Below are positions 9,418-17,973 of a stretch of 64,000 nucleotides of DNA, in pieces. Location: assembly GCF_902826655.1 (NCBI RefSeq), contig NZ_CADEFR010000019.1, positions 1-64,000 of the forward strand. Direction: 5' to 3'. The notes beneath the pieces were generated by a model that ran no database searches, was not told the origin of the DNA, and worked only from the letters and a program-made list of their open reading frames with translations. Both the position numbers and the translations under genes were made by a program. This DNA comes from an uncultured Methylibium sp. Lineage in GTDB: Bacteria > Pseudomonadota > Gammaproteobacteria > Burkholderiales > Burkholderiaceae_C. Numbering within the stretch: the stretch's first letter is position 1; every line of letters begins with the position of its first letter.

Positions 9418-10173
9418 GTGAGTGCCTCCCGTCCCGACACCCAGCCTGCCGCGTCGTCGATCGACGGCCTGCGCCTGGATGCCGCGCTGCAACTGCTGCA
9501 GCGCGCCGGCCACGAATTCCCCGACGGCCCGCGCGACGCCGTCTGGCTGCAGAAGGTGCTGGACGCGCTGTGCGACCTGTCCAGCCGCGACGCCCTGACC
9601 GGCCTGGCCAACCGTCGCCAGTTCGAGCTGGCGCTCGACCGCGAGGCCGACCGCGTGGCCCGTTCCGGCGAGCCGGCCCTGGTGCTGCTGCTCGACATCG
9701 ACCACTTCAAGCGCGTCAACGACACCTACGGCCACGCCGCCGGCGACCTGGTGCTGCAGGCCGTGGCCCGCACGCTGCAGGACTGCGTGCGGCCGATGGA
9801 CACCGTGGCGCGCTACGGCGGCGAGGAGTTCGCCATCGTGCTGCCCAACTGCCCGCCCGCCTTCGCCCAGGCCGCGGCCGAGCGCGTGCGTCGCGCCGTC
9901 GAGGCCCAGGCGGTCAGCGTCGCCAGCGGCATCACGCTCAGCGTCACGCTCAGCGCCGGCGGGGCCTTCGCGCCGCCCTGGGTGCGCTCGTCGGCCCGCC
10001 TGTGGACCGAGCGCGCCGACAACCAGCTCTACCGCGCCAAGGCCGAAGGCCGCAACCGCACCTGCCTCGAACCGACCGCGGTGTCGCATGTCAGCGCCGA
10101 GGAGCGCGGCATGCTCTTCGGCGTCACCCAATCGGCACCGATCGACGAACCCTCCAGCACGAGTTCCGCATGA
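9418..10173 (+). CDS. Diguanylate cyclase (GGDEF domain only)
   Basis: 251 residues from a GTG. After a short N-terminal region (1-50) with no recognised sensor comes a full GGDEF domain: LTGLANRRQF near 60, DIDHFKRVND near 98 and the active-site GGEEF near 136. RPMD, five residues before GGEEF, is an intact product-inhibition I-site. It should make cyclic di-GMP from two GTP in the cytoplasm. A -10-like TAGACT (9403-9408) ends 9 bases before the start. Its stop overlaps the ATG of the MinD-like ATPase, so the two are co-translated. Confidence 0.92.
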   Translation: MSASRPDTQPAASSIDGLRLDAALQLLQRAGHEFPDGPRDAVWLQKVLDALCDLSSRDALTGLANRRQFELALDREADRVARSGEPALVLLLDIDHFKRVNDTYGHAAGDLVLQAVARTLQDCVRPMDTVARYGGEEFAIVLPNCPPAFAQAAAERVRRAVEAQAVSVASGITLSVTLSAGGAFAPPWVRSSARLWTERADNQLYRAKAEGRNRTCLEPTAVSHVSAEERGMLFGVTQSAPIDEPSSTSSA

Positions 10174-10976
10174 ACGCGCCCGCCACCCTCGAAACGCCCG
10201 CCGCCGCTCCGCCCGGGGCGCCGCGCGCCCGCATCCTGGCCGTCACCAGCGGCAAGGGCGGCGTCGGCAAGACCTTCCTGTCGGCCAACCTGGCGGCGGC
10301 CCTGGCACTGCGCGGTCTGCGCGTGCTGGTGCTCGACGCCGACCTGGGCCTCGCCAACCTGGACGTGGTGCTGAACCTGCATCCCAAGAAGACGCTGCAC
10401 GATGTCTTCACCGGCCAGGCCTCGCTGGAGCAGGCGGTGCTGCCCGCCCCGGGCGGCTTCTCGGTGCTGCTGGCCGGGTCGGGCCTGGTCGAGTACTCGC
10501 GGCTCACGCCCGACGTGCGCGACAAGCTGCTGGCGGTGATCGGCGAGGTCACGCCGCGCTTCGACATCGTGCTGCTCGACACCGGCGCCGGCATCTCCGA
10601 CGTGGTGCTCTACACCGTGTCGCTGGCCGACGAGGTGCTGATCGTCGCGACGCCCGAGCCGACCTCGATGACCGACGCCTACGCCACCATCAAGGTGCTG
10701 GCCACGCAGCAGGGCCGGCGCGACGTGAAGCTGATCGTCAACCAGGTGCCGCGCAGCGGCGACGGCCGCGCGGTGGCTGGGCAGTTGAAGCAGGTCATCG
10801 ACCGCTTCGTGGCGCCGCCGCTCGGCAACCCGGTGGAACTGACGCTGATCGGCGATGTCCCCATCGACGCGGGGGTGCGCGACGCGGTCAAGAAGCGCCA
10901 GCTCGTGGTGCAATCGATGCCGGGCACGCCGGCCGCACAGGCCATCGTCGCGCTGGCGGCGCGCCTGAGCCCCTGA
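10170..10976 (+). CDS. MinD/ParA-family ATPase, FlhG-like
   Basis: 268 residues. A deviant Walker A, TSGKGGVGKTF (about 26-36), the DADLGLANLDV block (about 58-68) and LLDTGAGISD (Walker B region) identify a MinD/ParA-class ATPase. The ADLGLANLDVVLNL stretch resembles FlhG/MotR, which control flagellar number and position. It lacks the N-terminal DQAxxLR activation motif of FlhG and there is no flhF beside it, so the exact role is open. The start overlaps the stop of the diguanylate cyclase, and a motility cluster lies immediately upstream. Confidence 0.8.
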   Translation: MNAPATLETPAAAPPGAPRARILAVTSGKGGVGKTFLSANLAAALALRGLRVLVLDADLGLANLDVVLNLHPKKTLHDVFTGQASLEQAVLPAPGGFSVLLAGSGLVEYSRLTPDVRDKLLAVIGEVTPRFDIVLLDTGAGISDVVLYTVSLADEVLIVATPEPTSMTDAYATIKVLATQQGRRDVKLIVNQVPRSGDGRAVAGQLKQVIDRFVAPPLGNPVELTLIGDVPIDAGVRDAVKKRQLVVQSMPGTPAAQAIVALAARLSP

Positions 10977-11022
10977 CCTCCTCGATTCCCGCGCCGGCGT
11001 CTCGCTGCCGCGCCTTGCCTGC

Positions 11023-11439
11023 ATGTCCGACCTGACTCCCCTGGCCGAGCCGGCACCGGCCGCCACCCCCTACGACTGGATCGGCGGCGAGCCCGCGGTG
11101 CGCGGCCTCGTCGACCGCTTCTACGACCTGATGGACCTGGAGCCGCGCTATGCGGATCTGCGCGTGCTGCATCCCAGCACGCTGGACGGATCGCGCGACA
11201 AGCTGTTCTGGTTCCTCAGCGGCTGGCTCGGCGGACCCGACCTCTACCAGCAGCGCTTCGGCCACCCGCGGCTGCGCGCGCGCCACCTGCCCTATGCCAT
11301 CGGCGTGCGCGAGCGCGACCAGTGGATGGCCTGCATGGAGCAGGCGATGAACGAGTGCGCGCTCGACCCGCTGCTGGTGACGCGGCTGAAGGCGTCGTTC
11401 GCCAACACCGCTGACTGGATGCGCAACCGCGGCGTGTAG
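11023..11439 (+). CDS. Group II truncated hemoglobin
   Basis: 138 residues. The 2-on-2 globin pattern is visible: Tyr34 (B10) in DRFYDLMD, proximal His88 in RARHLPYAIG, and Trp101 (G8) in RDQWMACM, all typical of group II (TrbO-like). Such proteins bind O2 or NO and serve detoxification or redox roles. It starts 46 bases after the ATPase gene and could be cotranscribed. The N-terminal 16 residues are a low-complexity Ala/Pro extension. Confidence 0.9.
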   Translation: MSDLTPLAEPAPAATPYDWIGGEPAVRGLVDRFYDLMDLEPRYADLRVLHPSTLDGSRDKLFWFLSGWLGGPDLYQQRFGHPRLRARHLPYAIGVRERDQWMACMEQAMNECALDPLLVTRLKASFANTADWMRNRGV

Positions 11440-11503
11440 GGCCGACGGGTCCTGGCCCGGGCGCCGTACCCTCGATGCCGATCCGCACCAAGGTCGGCGC
11501 TGA

Positions 11504-12124
11504 TCAGACGCTGAGATCCCCCACCGCGCCGCCCAGACCCCACAGGGCCGTGACGGCCAGCATGCCGGCCATGCCGCGGTTCATCACCAGCTGACTGGTG
11601 GGGCTGTGCAGCCAGCGCTGCAGCGCCGCGCCGGCCACCGCCCAGGTGGCCAGGCCCGTGACCCCGGCGCCGCCGGCGAACAGCAGGAAGGCGGCCTGCT
11701 GCGTGGCCGGCGACGCAGCCGGCAGAAAGAGCCCGGCGCTCGCGACTGCCGTCATCCACGACTTGGGGTTGGAGACCTGCAGCACGAAGGCCTGCTGCCA
11801 GCTGATCGGCGCGGGCGGCGCGGCCTTGGCGCCCAGGCCGCCGCGCGAGCCCAGCATGCGCCAGCCCAGCCACAGCAGGTAGACGGTGCTGAGGACCTGC
11901 ATGACGGTCTGCAGCAGCGGGTTGCCGAACACGGCCGCGCCGGTGCCCAGGGCGCCGGCCAGCAGCTGCAGCTCGTAGCCCAGCAGCGAGCCGGCCAGGT
12001 GCGGCGTGCAGCGCGCCACACCGAAGCGCGCGCCCGACGCCGCGATCAGCAGCGACGACGGGCCGGGGTTCAGCGTCAGCGCCAGCGTGTAGACGACGAG
12101 CGGGGCGTGCTCGGTGGGGCTCAT
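11504..12124 (-). CDS. LysE/RhtB-family amino-acid exporter
   Basis: 206 residues, about six hydrophobic helices. The family signature appears at the N-terminus (TLALTLNPGPSSLLIAASGARFG, cut here to its key NPGP element), with the YLLWLGWRML region near 80 and VSNPKSW near 117. LysE/RhtB proteins export amino acids or related metabolites across the inner membrane. An upstream ATG at 12178 would add 18 charged residues; ATG 12124 overlaps the stop of a small ORF as ATGA. It is the last gene of a methyltransferase/small-ORF/exporter set. Confidence 0.88.
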   Translation of the reverse strand: MSPTEHAPLVVYTLALTLNPGPSSLLIAASGARFGVARCTPHLAGSLLGYELQLLAGALGTGAAVFGNPLLQTVMQVLSTVYLLWLGWRMLGSRGGLGAKAAPPAPISWQQAFVLQVSNPKSWMTAVASAGLFLPAASPATQQAAFLLFAGGAGVTGLATWAVAGAALQRWLHSPTSQLVMNRGMAGMLAVTALWGLGGAVGDLSV

Positions 12125-12288
12125 GTCGTGCTCCTGACGATCGGCGGGTTGGCGGGGAGGGCGTGGGCGCTCAGCCATGCCAGGTCGGCCGGGCTGTCGA
12201 GGTTGGGGCCGGCCCAGCTGACGACGGCCGCGCCGACCAGCGCGGTGGCCAGGGCCACGGCCACGAGGCGGTGCGGGTGGTGGTTCAT
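12121..12288 (-). CDS. Small membrane-anchored or secreted protein, 55 residues, unknown
   Basis: Reading the minus strand from the ATG at 12288 gives a 55-residue ORF: a His-rich start MNHHPHRL, a hydrophobic segment from about Leu8 to Ala26, then a short polar tail ending PPIVRSTT. It fits between the methyltransferase stop (13 bases upstream) and the exporter, whose ATG it overlaps by 4 bases (ATGA). The tight junctions support translation. I recognise no family. It could be a signal-peptide-bearing or single-span micro-protein of the exporter unit. Confidence 0.6.
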   Translation of the reverse strand: MNHHPHRLVAVALATALVGAAVVSWAGPNLDSPADLAWLSAHALPANPPIVRSTT

Positions 12289-12301
12289 GGGCCGCCTCGC
12301 T

Positions 12302-13138
12302 TCAAGCCACGGTGATGACGATCTCGGCGTACTCGCTGGGCACGACGAGGCCCTGGCCGCCGCCGATGTCCAGCTCGTTCAACAGCGCGGTGATGTCGCG
12401 CGCCAGCGCCTCCTGGCCGGCCGCGTCGAGCGCGCCGAACGCCTTGTGCGTGGGGCCGTAGAACTCGCGGAAGACCTGCAGGAAGTGCGCGGCCGAGTGG
12501 TAGCGGAAGGCGAAGTGCTTGCGCTCCACACGCAGCTCGCGGGCACGCGGGCCGAACAGCGAGGTCAGGTGCGCCTCGCTGCCCCACAGCGCGGGCGACT
12601 TCACGCCGGCCGGCGGCGCCACGTGCGCGCCGATGATCTTGAACAGCCGGCCGATGAAGCCCTCCGGCGTCCAGTTGGCCAGGCCGATGCGGCCGCCCGG
12701 GCGCACCACGCGCAGCATCTCGCGCGCGGCAGTGGCGTGGTCGGGCGCGAACATCACGCCGAAGGTCGACAGCACGGCGTCGAAGCGGCCGGCCTCGTAG
12801 GGCAGCATCTCGGCGTCGGCGACCTCGAAGCGCACGTTCTGGCTCAGGCCTTCGGCCTCGGCGCGGCGACGGCCTTTTTCCAGCAGGGCGGCGACGTAGT
12901 CGGTGGACGTCACGTCGGCGAAGCGGCGCGCCGCGGCCAGTGTGGCGTTGCCGTTGCCGGCGGCGACGTCGAGCACGCGCTCGCCGGCGCGCAGGTCGAC
13001 GGCCTCGGCGAGCGCCTCGCCGACAATCTGCAGCGTCGTGCCGACCACGGCATAGTCGCCGCTGCCCCAGGTGGCCTGCTGGCGTTGCTTGATCGCGGCA
13101 TAGTCCGGCGCAGCGGCCGGAGCGGAGGAGGAAGACAT
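12302..13138 (-). CDS. Class I SAM-dependent methyltransferase (UbiE/Methyltransf_11 type)
   Basis: 278 residues. SAM motif I VLDVAAGNGNA (about 55-65) is followed by an acidic motif near STDY, DAEMLPYEAGRFDAVLSTFGV around 108-125, and VRPGGRIGLANW near 145. The fold is that of small-molecule methyltransferases; the substrate is unknown. AAGGA precedes the ATG. It is first in a set with the 55-residue ORF and the LysE exporter and diverges from an AraC regulator over 147 bases, so that regulator may control it. Confidence 0.88.
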   Translation of the reverse strand: MSSSSAPAAAPDYAAIKQRQQATWGSGDYAVVGTTLQIVGEALAEAVDLRAGERVLDVAAGNGNATLAAARRFADVTSTDYVAALLEKGRRRAEAEGLSQNVRFEVADAEMLPYEAGRFDAVLSTFGVMFAPDHATAAREMLRVVRPGGRIGLANWTPEGFIGRLFKIIGAHVAPPAGVKSPALWGSEAHLTSLFGPRARELRVERKHFAFRYHSAAHFLQVFREFYGPTHKAFGALDAAGQEALARDITALLNELDIGGGQGLVVPSEYAEIVITVA

Positions 13139-13285
13139 GGTGGATTCCTTGGGAGTCGATGAGCGCCGACGGGTTTGTCTGCGGTGTGCTCATGATTCCG
13201 GCGAGCGCCTTCTGGCGCTTCACCTCGCGTCGCGCGGACTTGCTCGATCGTCCGGCGCGGGCGTTTCCAAACCAGGGGGCGCTCG

Positions 13286-14308
13286 ATGACGGCTGCCGAT
13301 CCGCTGTCGGACGTGCTGCGCAGCGTGCGGCTGCGCGGCTCGGTCTTCTTCCACGTGAGCTGCCGCGACGAGTGGTCGGCCTTCGCGCCGCCGTCGCAGG
13401 TGATGGGGCCGGCAGTGATGCCGGGCGCCGAGCACGTGATCGAGTACCACATGCTCATCAAGGGCGAGGGCTGGGTCGCCGTCGACGGCGAGCCGCCGCT
13501 GCGCCTGCGCGAAGGCGACATCGTGATGCTGCCGCACGGCGACGAGCACGTGGTGTCCAGCGCGCCGGGCGTGACGCCGGCCGACGAGGGCGACGGCAGC
13601 TGGCTGGTGCGCATGCGCGACGACCCCAAGCCCATCCCCATCACCTACAGCGGCGGCATGTTCGAGGCCGGCCAGGGCCTGCCGCCCGGCGATGCCACCG
13701 CGGTGATCCTGTGCGGCTTCATCGCCTGCGACCTGAAGCCCTTCAACCCGCTGATCGACGCGCTGCCGCGGCTGCTGCACCTGCCGGCCGAAGGCGTGGG
13801 CGCCTGGGTCGCACCGATGCTGGAGCACGCCGCCACCGAGACCGGCGCGCGCCGCGCCGGCAGCGCCGCGCTGCTGCAGCGGGTGAGCAAGATGGTGTTC
13901 GTCGACGGCGCGCGGCGCTATCTGGACTCGCCGCCCGAGGAGTCGCAGGGCTGGCTGGGCGCGCTGCGCGACCGCCAGGTGGGCCGCACCATCGCGCTGA
14001 TGCACGGCGACCCCGCCGAACCCTGGACGCTGGAGGAGCTGGGCCGCCGCGTCGGGTTGTCGCGCTCGGCGCTGCACGAGCGCTTCGTCGCGCTGACCGG
14101 CATGCCGCCGATGCAGTACCTGACCAACTGGCGCATGCAGTGCGGCGCGCGCCTGCTGCGCGAAGGCCACGCCAACGTCGCCGCGGTGGCGCTGGAAGTC
14201 GGCTACGACTCCGAAGCCGCCTTCGCCCGCGCCTTCAAGCGCGCCACGGGTCAGCCGCCGGCGGCGTGGCGCAAGGCGCAGGGGCAGGCGGCGGCGAGCG
14301 CGGGCTGA
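13286..14308 (+). CDS. AraC-family regulator with N-terminal cupin domain
   Basis: 340 residues. The N-terminal half is a cupin (AraC_binding/cupin_6 type) with EYHMLIKGEGWV and LREGDIVMLPHGDEHVV (about 55-90). The C-terminal 100 residues carry two helix-turn-helix units: LEELGRRVGLSRSALHERF and VAAVALEVGYDSEAAFARAF, ending with the FKRATGQPPAAWR consensus. Such proteins bind a small molecule and switch nearby genes. The divergent methyltransferase/exporter set is the obvious candidate target. Confidence 0.92.
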   Translation: MTAADPLSDVLRSVRLRGSVFFHVSCRDEWSAFAPPSQVMGPAVMPGAEHVIEYHMLIKGEGWVAVDGEPPLRLREGDIVMLPHGDEHVVSSAPGVTPADEGDGSWLVRMRDDPKPIPITYSGGMFEAGQGLPPGDATAVILCGFIACDLKPFNPLIDALPRLLHLPAEGVGAWVAPMLEHAATETGARRAGSAALLQRVSKMVFVDGARRYLDSPPEESQGWLGALRDRQVGRTIALMHGDPAEPWTLEELGRRVGLSRSALHERFVALTGMPPMQYLTNWRMQCGARLLREGHANVAAVALEVGYDSEAAFARAFKRATGQPPAAWRKAQGQAAASAG

Positions 14309-14335
14309 TCCCGCATCAGTCTGGTTGACGGGCTG

Positions 14336-14368
14336 CGGGACTCTTCGACCTGGGCACTGGCAGTCCCG
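14336..14368. repeat. Inverted repeat after the AraC gene
   Basis: CGGGACT (14336-14342) and AGTCCCG (14362-14368) form a 7-bp inverted repeat 28 bases after the regulator stop. No T-tract follows, so a terminator role is only possible. The rest of the 350-base gap holds the YihY-like relic at 14439-14573 and nothing else I can recognise. Confidence 0.3.
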
Positions 14369-14438
14369 TACTGGGGTCAATGGCGCTACTTGCTGTCGAG
14401 CGGACGAAGCCAGAGCGCAATGCGCGTCGCACCATGTC

Positions 14439-14573
14439 ACGCGCCTGGATGATCTGGCGCCGGCCACCTCTTTTGCGGCGTACCTGCTCGAGCTGCCGAC
14501 CTACACCGCGGTGTACGGCAGCTTCTCGGCCTTCCTGTTGTGCGTCTACTCCTCGTGGCTGGCGACGCTGGGC
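14439..14573 (+). pseudogene. Relic of a YihY/BrkB-family membrane protein
   Basis: In the frame that includes 14325 the translation contains TSFAAYLLELPTYTAVYGSF followed by SAFLLCVYSSWLATLG. This closely follows the C-terminal helix region of YihY/BrkB proteins, where a P-Y-x-x-I/V-Y-G turn precedes a V-Y-x-x-W-L helix. There is no intact gene: upstream sequence is unrelated and downstream residues diverge after LGVAS. It reads as a leftover fragment, perhaps marking where the protease/lipoprotein segment was inserted. Confidence 0.5.
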
Positions 14574-14662
14574 GTGGCATCGGACTTCTCCTCCGTTTGG
14601 AGGACGTGCGCCGGCCCCAGGCCCACCAAGATCGAGTCTCGATGATCGACAGGGAGGGCGAC

Positions 14663-15532
14663 ATGAAGACGTTCCATGGGTGGGTGCTTGCACTGCTGGC
14701 CATCCTGATCGCTACCGATGCCAGGGCGCAGCCGGCAGCGGCCGTGATGCGGGACGCCGACCCGAAGATCGTGGGGGGCTGGCCGAGCAAGCCGGGCTCT
14801 CGGCCGTTCCAGGTCGCGCTGGTTCATGCCGGCAAGCCGAACAACTTCGATGCGCAGTTCTGCGGCGGGTCGGTCATTGGCCGGAATGCGGTTCTGACGG
14901 CCGCCCACTGCGTGCAAGGCAAGACGGCGGCCGACATCGAGATCCTCTCGGGGACCGACCACCTGAAGATCGGCGGGAAACGGACAGGGGTCGTCAAGAT
15001 TGCGGTCCCCGAGCGCTACGACAAGGCGACGCAGGACGGGGACATCGCGGTGATCACCACCAAGGACCCCTTGCTAGGCCGCGCGCTCGCGCTCGCTACC
15101 GAGGCCGACGAACTGGAGCACGCACCGCCTGGGGCTGCCGCGACCGTCACCGGCTGGGGCAACACGGCGCCGGCGGGTCAGAACTTCCCGGAGATGCTGC
15201 TGGAGGTGATCGTCCCGATCGTCTCGCTGGACACCTGCCACCAGCGCTACGCCGGGCTGAAGCCTCCGGCGACCGTGACCCCGCTGATGATCTGCGCGGG
15301 CTACAAGCGCGGCGGCAAGGACTCCTGCCAGGGCGACAGCGGCGGCCCGCTGTTCGTGTCGACCGGCAAGTCCTTCTTCCAGGTCGGTGTCGTCAGCTGG
15401 GGCATTGGCTGCGCCGCGCCGGAGAACTATGGGGTGTATGCCAGGGTCTCCCGATTCCGCGACTGGATCTATGCGCAGGTCGGCGAGCGGTGTACGAAGG
15501 AAGAGATCGATACGGGCAGTTGCCTGCAATGA
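14663..15532 (+). CDS. Secreted trypsin-like serine protease (S1 family)
   Basis: 289 residues. A Sec signal peptide (about 1-22, ending DARAQ) precedes a short propeptide and an IVGG activation-type N-terminus at 36-39. The triad is His82 (TAAHC), Asp127 (DGDIAV) and Ser226 (GDSGGP). Asp220, six before the serine, predicts trypsin-like cleavage after Arg/Lys. Cys pairs fit disulfides of the chymotrypsin fold. It is probably exported and self-activated. GGGAGGG-like sequence precedes ATG 14663. Codon use is somewhat more AT-tolerant than neighbours and a relic lies upstream, both consistent with acquisition. A lipoprotein follows 10 bases later. Confidence 0.9.
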   Translation: MKTFHGWVLALLAILIATDARAQPAAAVMRDADPKIVGGWPSKPGSRPFQVALVHAGKPNNFDAQFCGGSVIGRNAVLTAAHCVQGKTAADIEILSGTDHLKIGGKRTGVVKIAVPERYDKATQDGDIAVITTKDPLLGRALALATEADELEHAPPGAAATVTGWGNTAPAGQNFPEMLLEVIVPIVSLDTCHQRYAGLKPPATVTPLMICAGYKRGGKDSCQGDSGGPLFVSTGKSFFQVGVVSWGIGCAAPENYGVYARVSRFRDWIYAQVGERCTKEEIDTGSCLQ

Positions 15533-15542
15533 GGAGGAAGCC

Positions 15543-16088
15543 ATGAAGACACTGTTGTTCTGGACGTTGACGGCCGCCGGCCTGCTGTCGGGGTGCGCGT
15601 CCTCGCTCGTCGTCACGGATGCCGAGCAGAAGGCGGTTGCCGGCATCCCGGTACGGACGCCGGCGCTCGTGAAGGTCACCAAGACCACCGACTACAAGCC
15701 GCTGCCGGGCGCGGAGCACCAGAAGTTCAAGGAGTACTGCACCCCGGAAGTGAGCGAGGAGTTCCAGACGCTGCCGCTGGGGAACCTGTACTTCATCAGC
15801 TTCAAGCCCGCGGCCCTGGCCGATGCGGAATTCAAGGTGGAGTTCGCGGACTCCGGGGCTCTGAAGCACGTGTCGCTGAACTCCAAGGCCTCGAGCGGCG
15901 TCGAGCAGGTCTCCGGCTTGCTGTCGACCGTGCTGCCCTTCGTGAAGGCGCCCAAGGCAGAGGTCGAGGCACTGGGCACGAAGGCGGCGGGCGACAAGAC
16001 CTCGGCCTCGCTGCGGGCCGAACACTGCGTGGCCGGCAAGACGACGGCGGAGATCTCGCCGGTCGAGCTGCCGGGCCTGAAGAAGTAG
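15543..16088 (+). CDS. Predicted lipoprotein of unknown function
   Basis: 181 residues with a lipoprotein signal: Met-Lys, hydrophobic core, and lipobox LLSGC with lipidated Cys near residue 18. The mature part has two further cysteines (EYCTPE and EHCVAG) that could pair, and no family I recognise. GAGGAAG precedes the ATG. It lies 10 bases after the trypsin-like protease and is surely cotranscribed. A role as inhibitor, anchor or partner of the protease is possible but not shown. Confidence 0.75.
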   Translation: MKTLLFWTLTAAGLLSGCASSLVVTDAEQKAVAGIPVRTPALVKVTKTTDYKPLPGAEHQKFKEYCTPEVSEEFQTLPLGNLYFISFKPAALADAEFKVEFADSGALKHVSLNSKASSGVEQVSGLLSTVLPFVKAPKAEVEALGTKAAGDKTSASLRAEHCVAGKTTAEISPVELPGLKK

Positions 16089-16090
16089 CC

Positions 16091-16140
16091 GGAGGATGCG
16101 CTGGGGAAACTCGCGATCACCGTCGGTGACCGCGTCCTCC
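16091..16140. terminator. Possible bidirectional hairpin between convergent genes
   Basis: GGAGGATGC (16091-16099) pairs with GCGTCCTCC (16132-16140) with one G-T pair, and a nested TCAC/GTGA dyad lies inside. It sits between the lipoprotein stop and the convergent Smr stop. There is no clear T-tract in either direction. Confidence 0.3.
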
Positions 16141-16806
16141 TCAGCCCGCCGCCCCCGCGCTGTCCAGCAGCACCACCAGCGCGCCGGCGCCGCCCTCGGC
16201 GGCGCGCGCCTGCGCGAAGGCCATGACCTCGACCTTCTGCACCAGCCAGGCCCGGACCTTGCCCTTGAGCACCGGTTGCCGGCCGGGCGAGCTGTTGCCC
16301 TTGCCGTGGACCACGCGCACGCAGCGCAGGCCGTGGCGCGCTGCGTCGCGCAGGAAGGCGGCCAGGCGCTCGCGCGCGGCGTCGCGTTGCAGGCCGTGCA
16401 GGTCCACCTGCGCCTGGATGGCCCAGACGCCGCGCCGCAGCTTGCGGACCACGTCGGGGCCGACACCGGGCCGGCGCCAGGACAGGGCCTCGTCGGTGTC
16501 GAGCAGCGACTCGACGTCGAAGTCGTCGGACAGCGCCTCCTGCAGCGCTGCCTGCTCGTCGCGCTGGCGTTGCAGCGGCAGCGGCTCGGGCTTGGGGCGC
16601 GGCGGCGGCGTGTGCGTGCGCGCCTTGAGCGGCAGCACCGGGCCGACGCTGGTGGCGAAGAGCTCGCGCTCGCGGCGCGAGGCGGCGTCGCGGGCGCGCT
16701 GCTCGGCCTCGCGCGCGGCGGCCTCGCGGGCTGCAGCTTCGAGATCGCGCTTGATCTGCTTCAGGTCCTGGAGGCTGCCGGCACGTCTGCGAGGCGGCGC
16801 ACTCAC
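16141..16806 (-). CDS. Smr-domain (MutS2-like) protein
   Basis: 221 residues. The N-terminal 70 residues are a charged Ala/Arg/Glu helix, likely coiled coil. The C-terminal Smr domain (about 120-210) has [16 protein letters not shown] and [10 protein letters not shown], the two hallmarks. Smr domains are small nucleic-acid-binding or nicking modules; stand-alone bacterial forms resemble E. coli YdaL/SmrB, the latter cleaving mRNA at collided ribosomes. Which of these applies is not clear. Its start overlaps the radC stop by 4 bases. Confidence 0.88.
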   Translation of the reverse strand: MSAPPRRRAGSLQDLKQIKRDLEAAAREAAAREAEQRARDAASRRERELFATSVGPVLPLKARTHTPPPRPKPEPLPLQRQRDEQAALQEALSDDFDVESLLDTDEALSWRRPGVGPDVVRKLRRGVWAIQAQVDLHGLQRDAARERLAAFLRDAARHGLRCVRVVHGKGNSSPGRQPVLKGKVRAWLVQKVEVMAFAQARAAEGGAGALVVLLDSAGAAG

Positions 16807-17471
16807 AACAGACCCCTTTCGGCGAACGACACCACCTGCCCGCGCCCGACCACGAAGTGATCCAGCACCTTCACGTCGATCAGCGCCAGCGCGGCCTTCA
16901 GCGTCTGCGTCAGCGCCTCGTCGGCACGCGAGGGCTCGGCCACGCCGGAGGGGTGGTTGTGGGCCAGGATGGCCGCCGCCGCATTGAGTGCCAGCGCGCG
17001 CTTGACCACCTCGCGCGGGTAGACGCTGGCCTGGCCCAGCGTGCCGCGGAACAGCTCCTCGAAGGCCAGCAGCCGGTGCTGGGTGTCGAGGAAGAGCACC
17101 GCGAAGACCTCGTGCGGCTTGCCGGCCAGCTGCAGCTGCAGGTAGTCCTTGACGGTCTGCGGCGCGTCGAACACCGGCGCCTCGGACAGCCGCGCCGTCA
17201 GCGTGCGGCGCGCGATCTCCAGCACCGCGGCCAGCTCGGCGCGCTTGGCCGGCCCCAGGCCCTTGACGCGCTCCAGCGCCGCCGGCTCGGCCGCCAGCAG
17301 GCCGGTGAGGCCGCCGAACTCGTCCAGCAGATGCTGCGCCAGCTGCAGCACGCCGCGGCCCTGCACGCCGGTGCGCAGCAGCAGGGCCAGCAGTTCGGCA
17401 TCGGCCAGCGCCTGCGGACCGCGCGCGAGCAGCTTCTCGCGGGGTCTCAGGTCGGCGGGGAGGTCCTTCAC
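16803..17471 (-). CDS. radC: RadC/JAB-domain protein
   Basis: 222 residues from a GTG at 17471, matching the family start ([14 protein letters not shown]). A UPF0758 N-terminal helix-hairpin-helix-like region ([12 protein letters not shown] near 70) precedes a JAMM/MPN+ domain with [14 protein letters not shown] carrying the metal-binding His/His/Asp. Despite the name, RadC is not established as a recombination protein. A longer start (GTG 17528) would overlap the divergent fkpB start and adds residues outside the family. It is translationally coupled to the Smr gene. Confidence 0.9.
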   Translation of the reverse strand: MKDLPADLRPREKLLARGPQALADAELLALLLRTGVQGRGVLQLAQHLLDEFGGLTGLLAAEPAALERVKGLGPAKRAELAAVLEIARRTLTARLSEAPVFDAPQTVKDYLQLQLAGKPHEVFAVLFLDTQHRLLAFEELFRGTLGQASVYPREVVKRALALNAAAAILAHNHPSGVAEPSRADEALTQTLKAALALIDVKVLDHFVVGRGQVVSFAERGLL

Positions 17472-17483
17472 GGTGCGGGGTGC

Positions 17484-17489
17484 CAAAAT
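17484..17489 (+). promoter_or_regulatory. Candidate -10 element of fkpB-ispH
   Basis: CAAAAT followed by CCGG lies 32 bases before the GTG of fkpB and resembles the CAAAATCCG upstream of the kinase gene at 2050. No convincing -35 is seen. Confidence 0.35.
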
Positions 17490-17521
17490 CCGGTCCAGTC
17501 TATCGAAGCGACGTTCACCTC

Positions 17522-17973
17522 GTGTCACAAGTCCAGCCCGGCTCCTTCCTGACCCTGCACTACCGCCTGACCGGCCCCGACGGCGCGGCGCTGGTCGACA
17601 CCTTCGCCGAGCAGCCGGCGACGCTGTCGCTCGGCACCGGTGAACTGGCGCCCGCGATGGAGCAGCGCCTGATCGGCCTGGAGGAGGGCACGCGCACGCG
17701 CTTCGACCTGGCGCCCGGCGAGGCCTTCGGTCCGCGCAATCCCGAGCTGCTGCAACGCGTCTCGCTGGCCGTGCTGCGCCAGCACGGCGACCCCGACGAG
17801 CGCTACGCCGTCGGCGACGTGGTGCAGTTCCCCACGCCCGACGGCCGCGGCAGCTTCGCCGGCGTGCTGCGCCAGCTGGGTCCGGTGGACGAGGACTGGG
17901 CGCTGTTCGACTTCAACCACCCCCTGGCCGGCCAGGCGCTGGCCTTCGAGGTGCAACTGATCGGAGTGCTGTG

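Noticed and set aside
14325-14645. An intact 106-residue protein in the gap before the protease
   Set aside because: Only the middle third resembles YihY; the ends are unrelated and there is no ribosome site, so it is treated as a relic.
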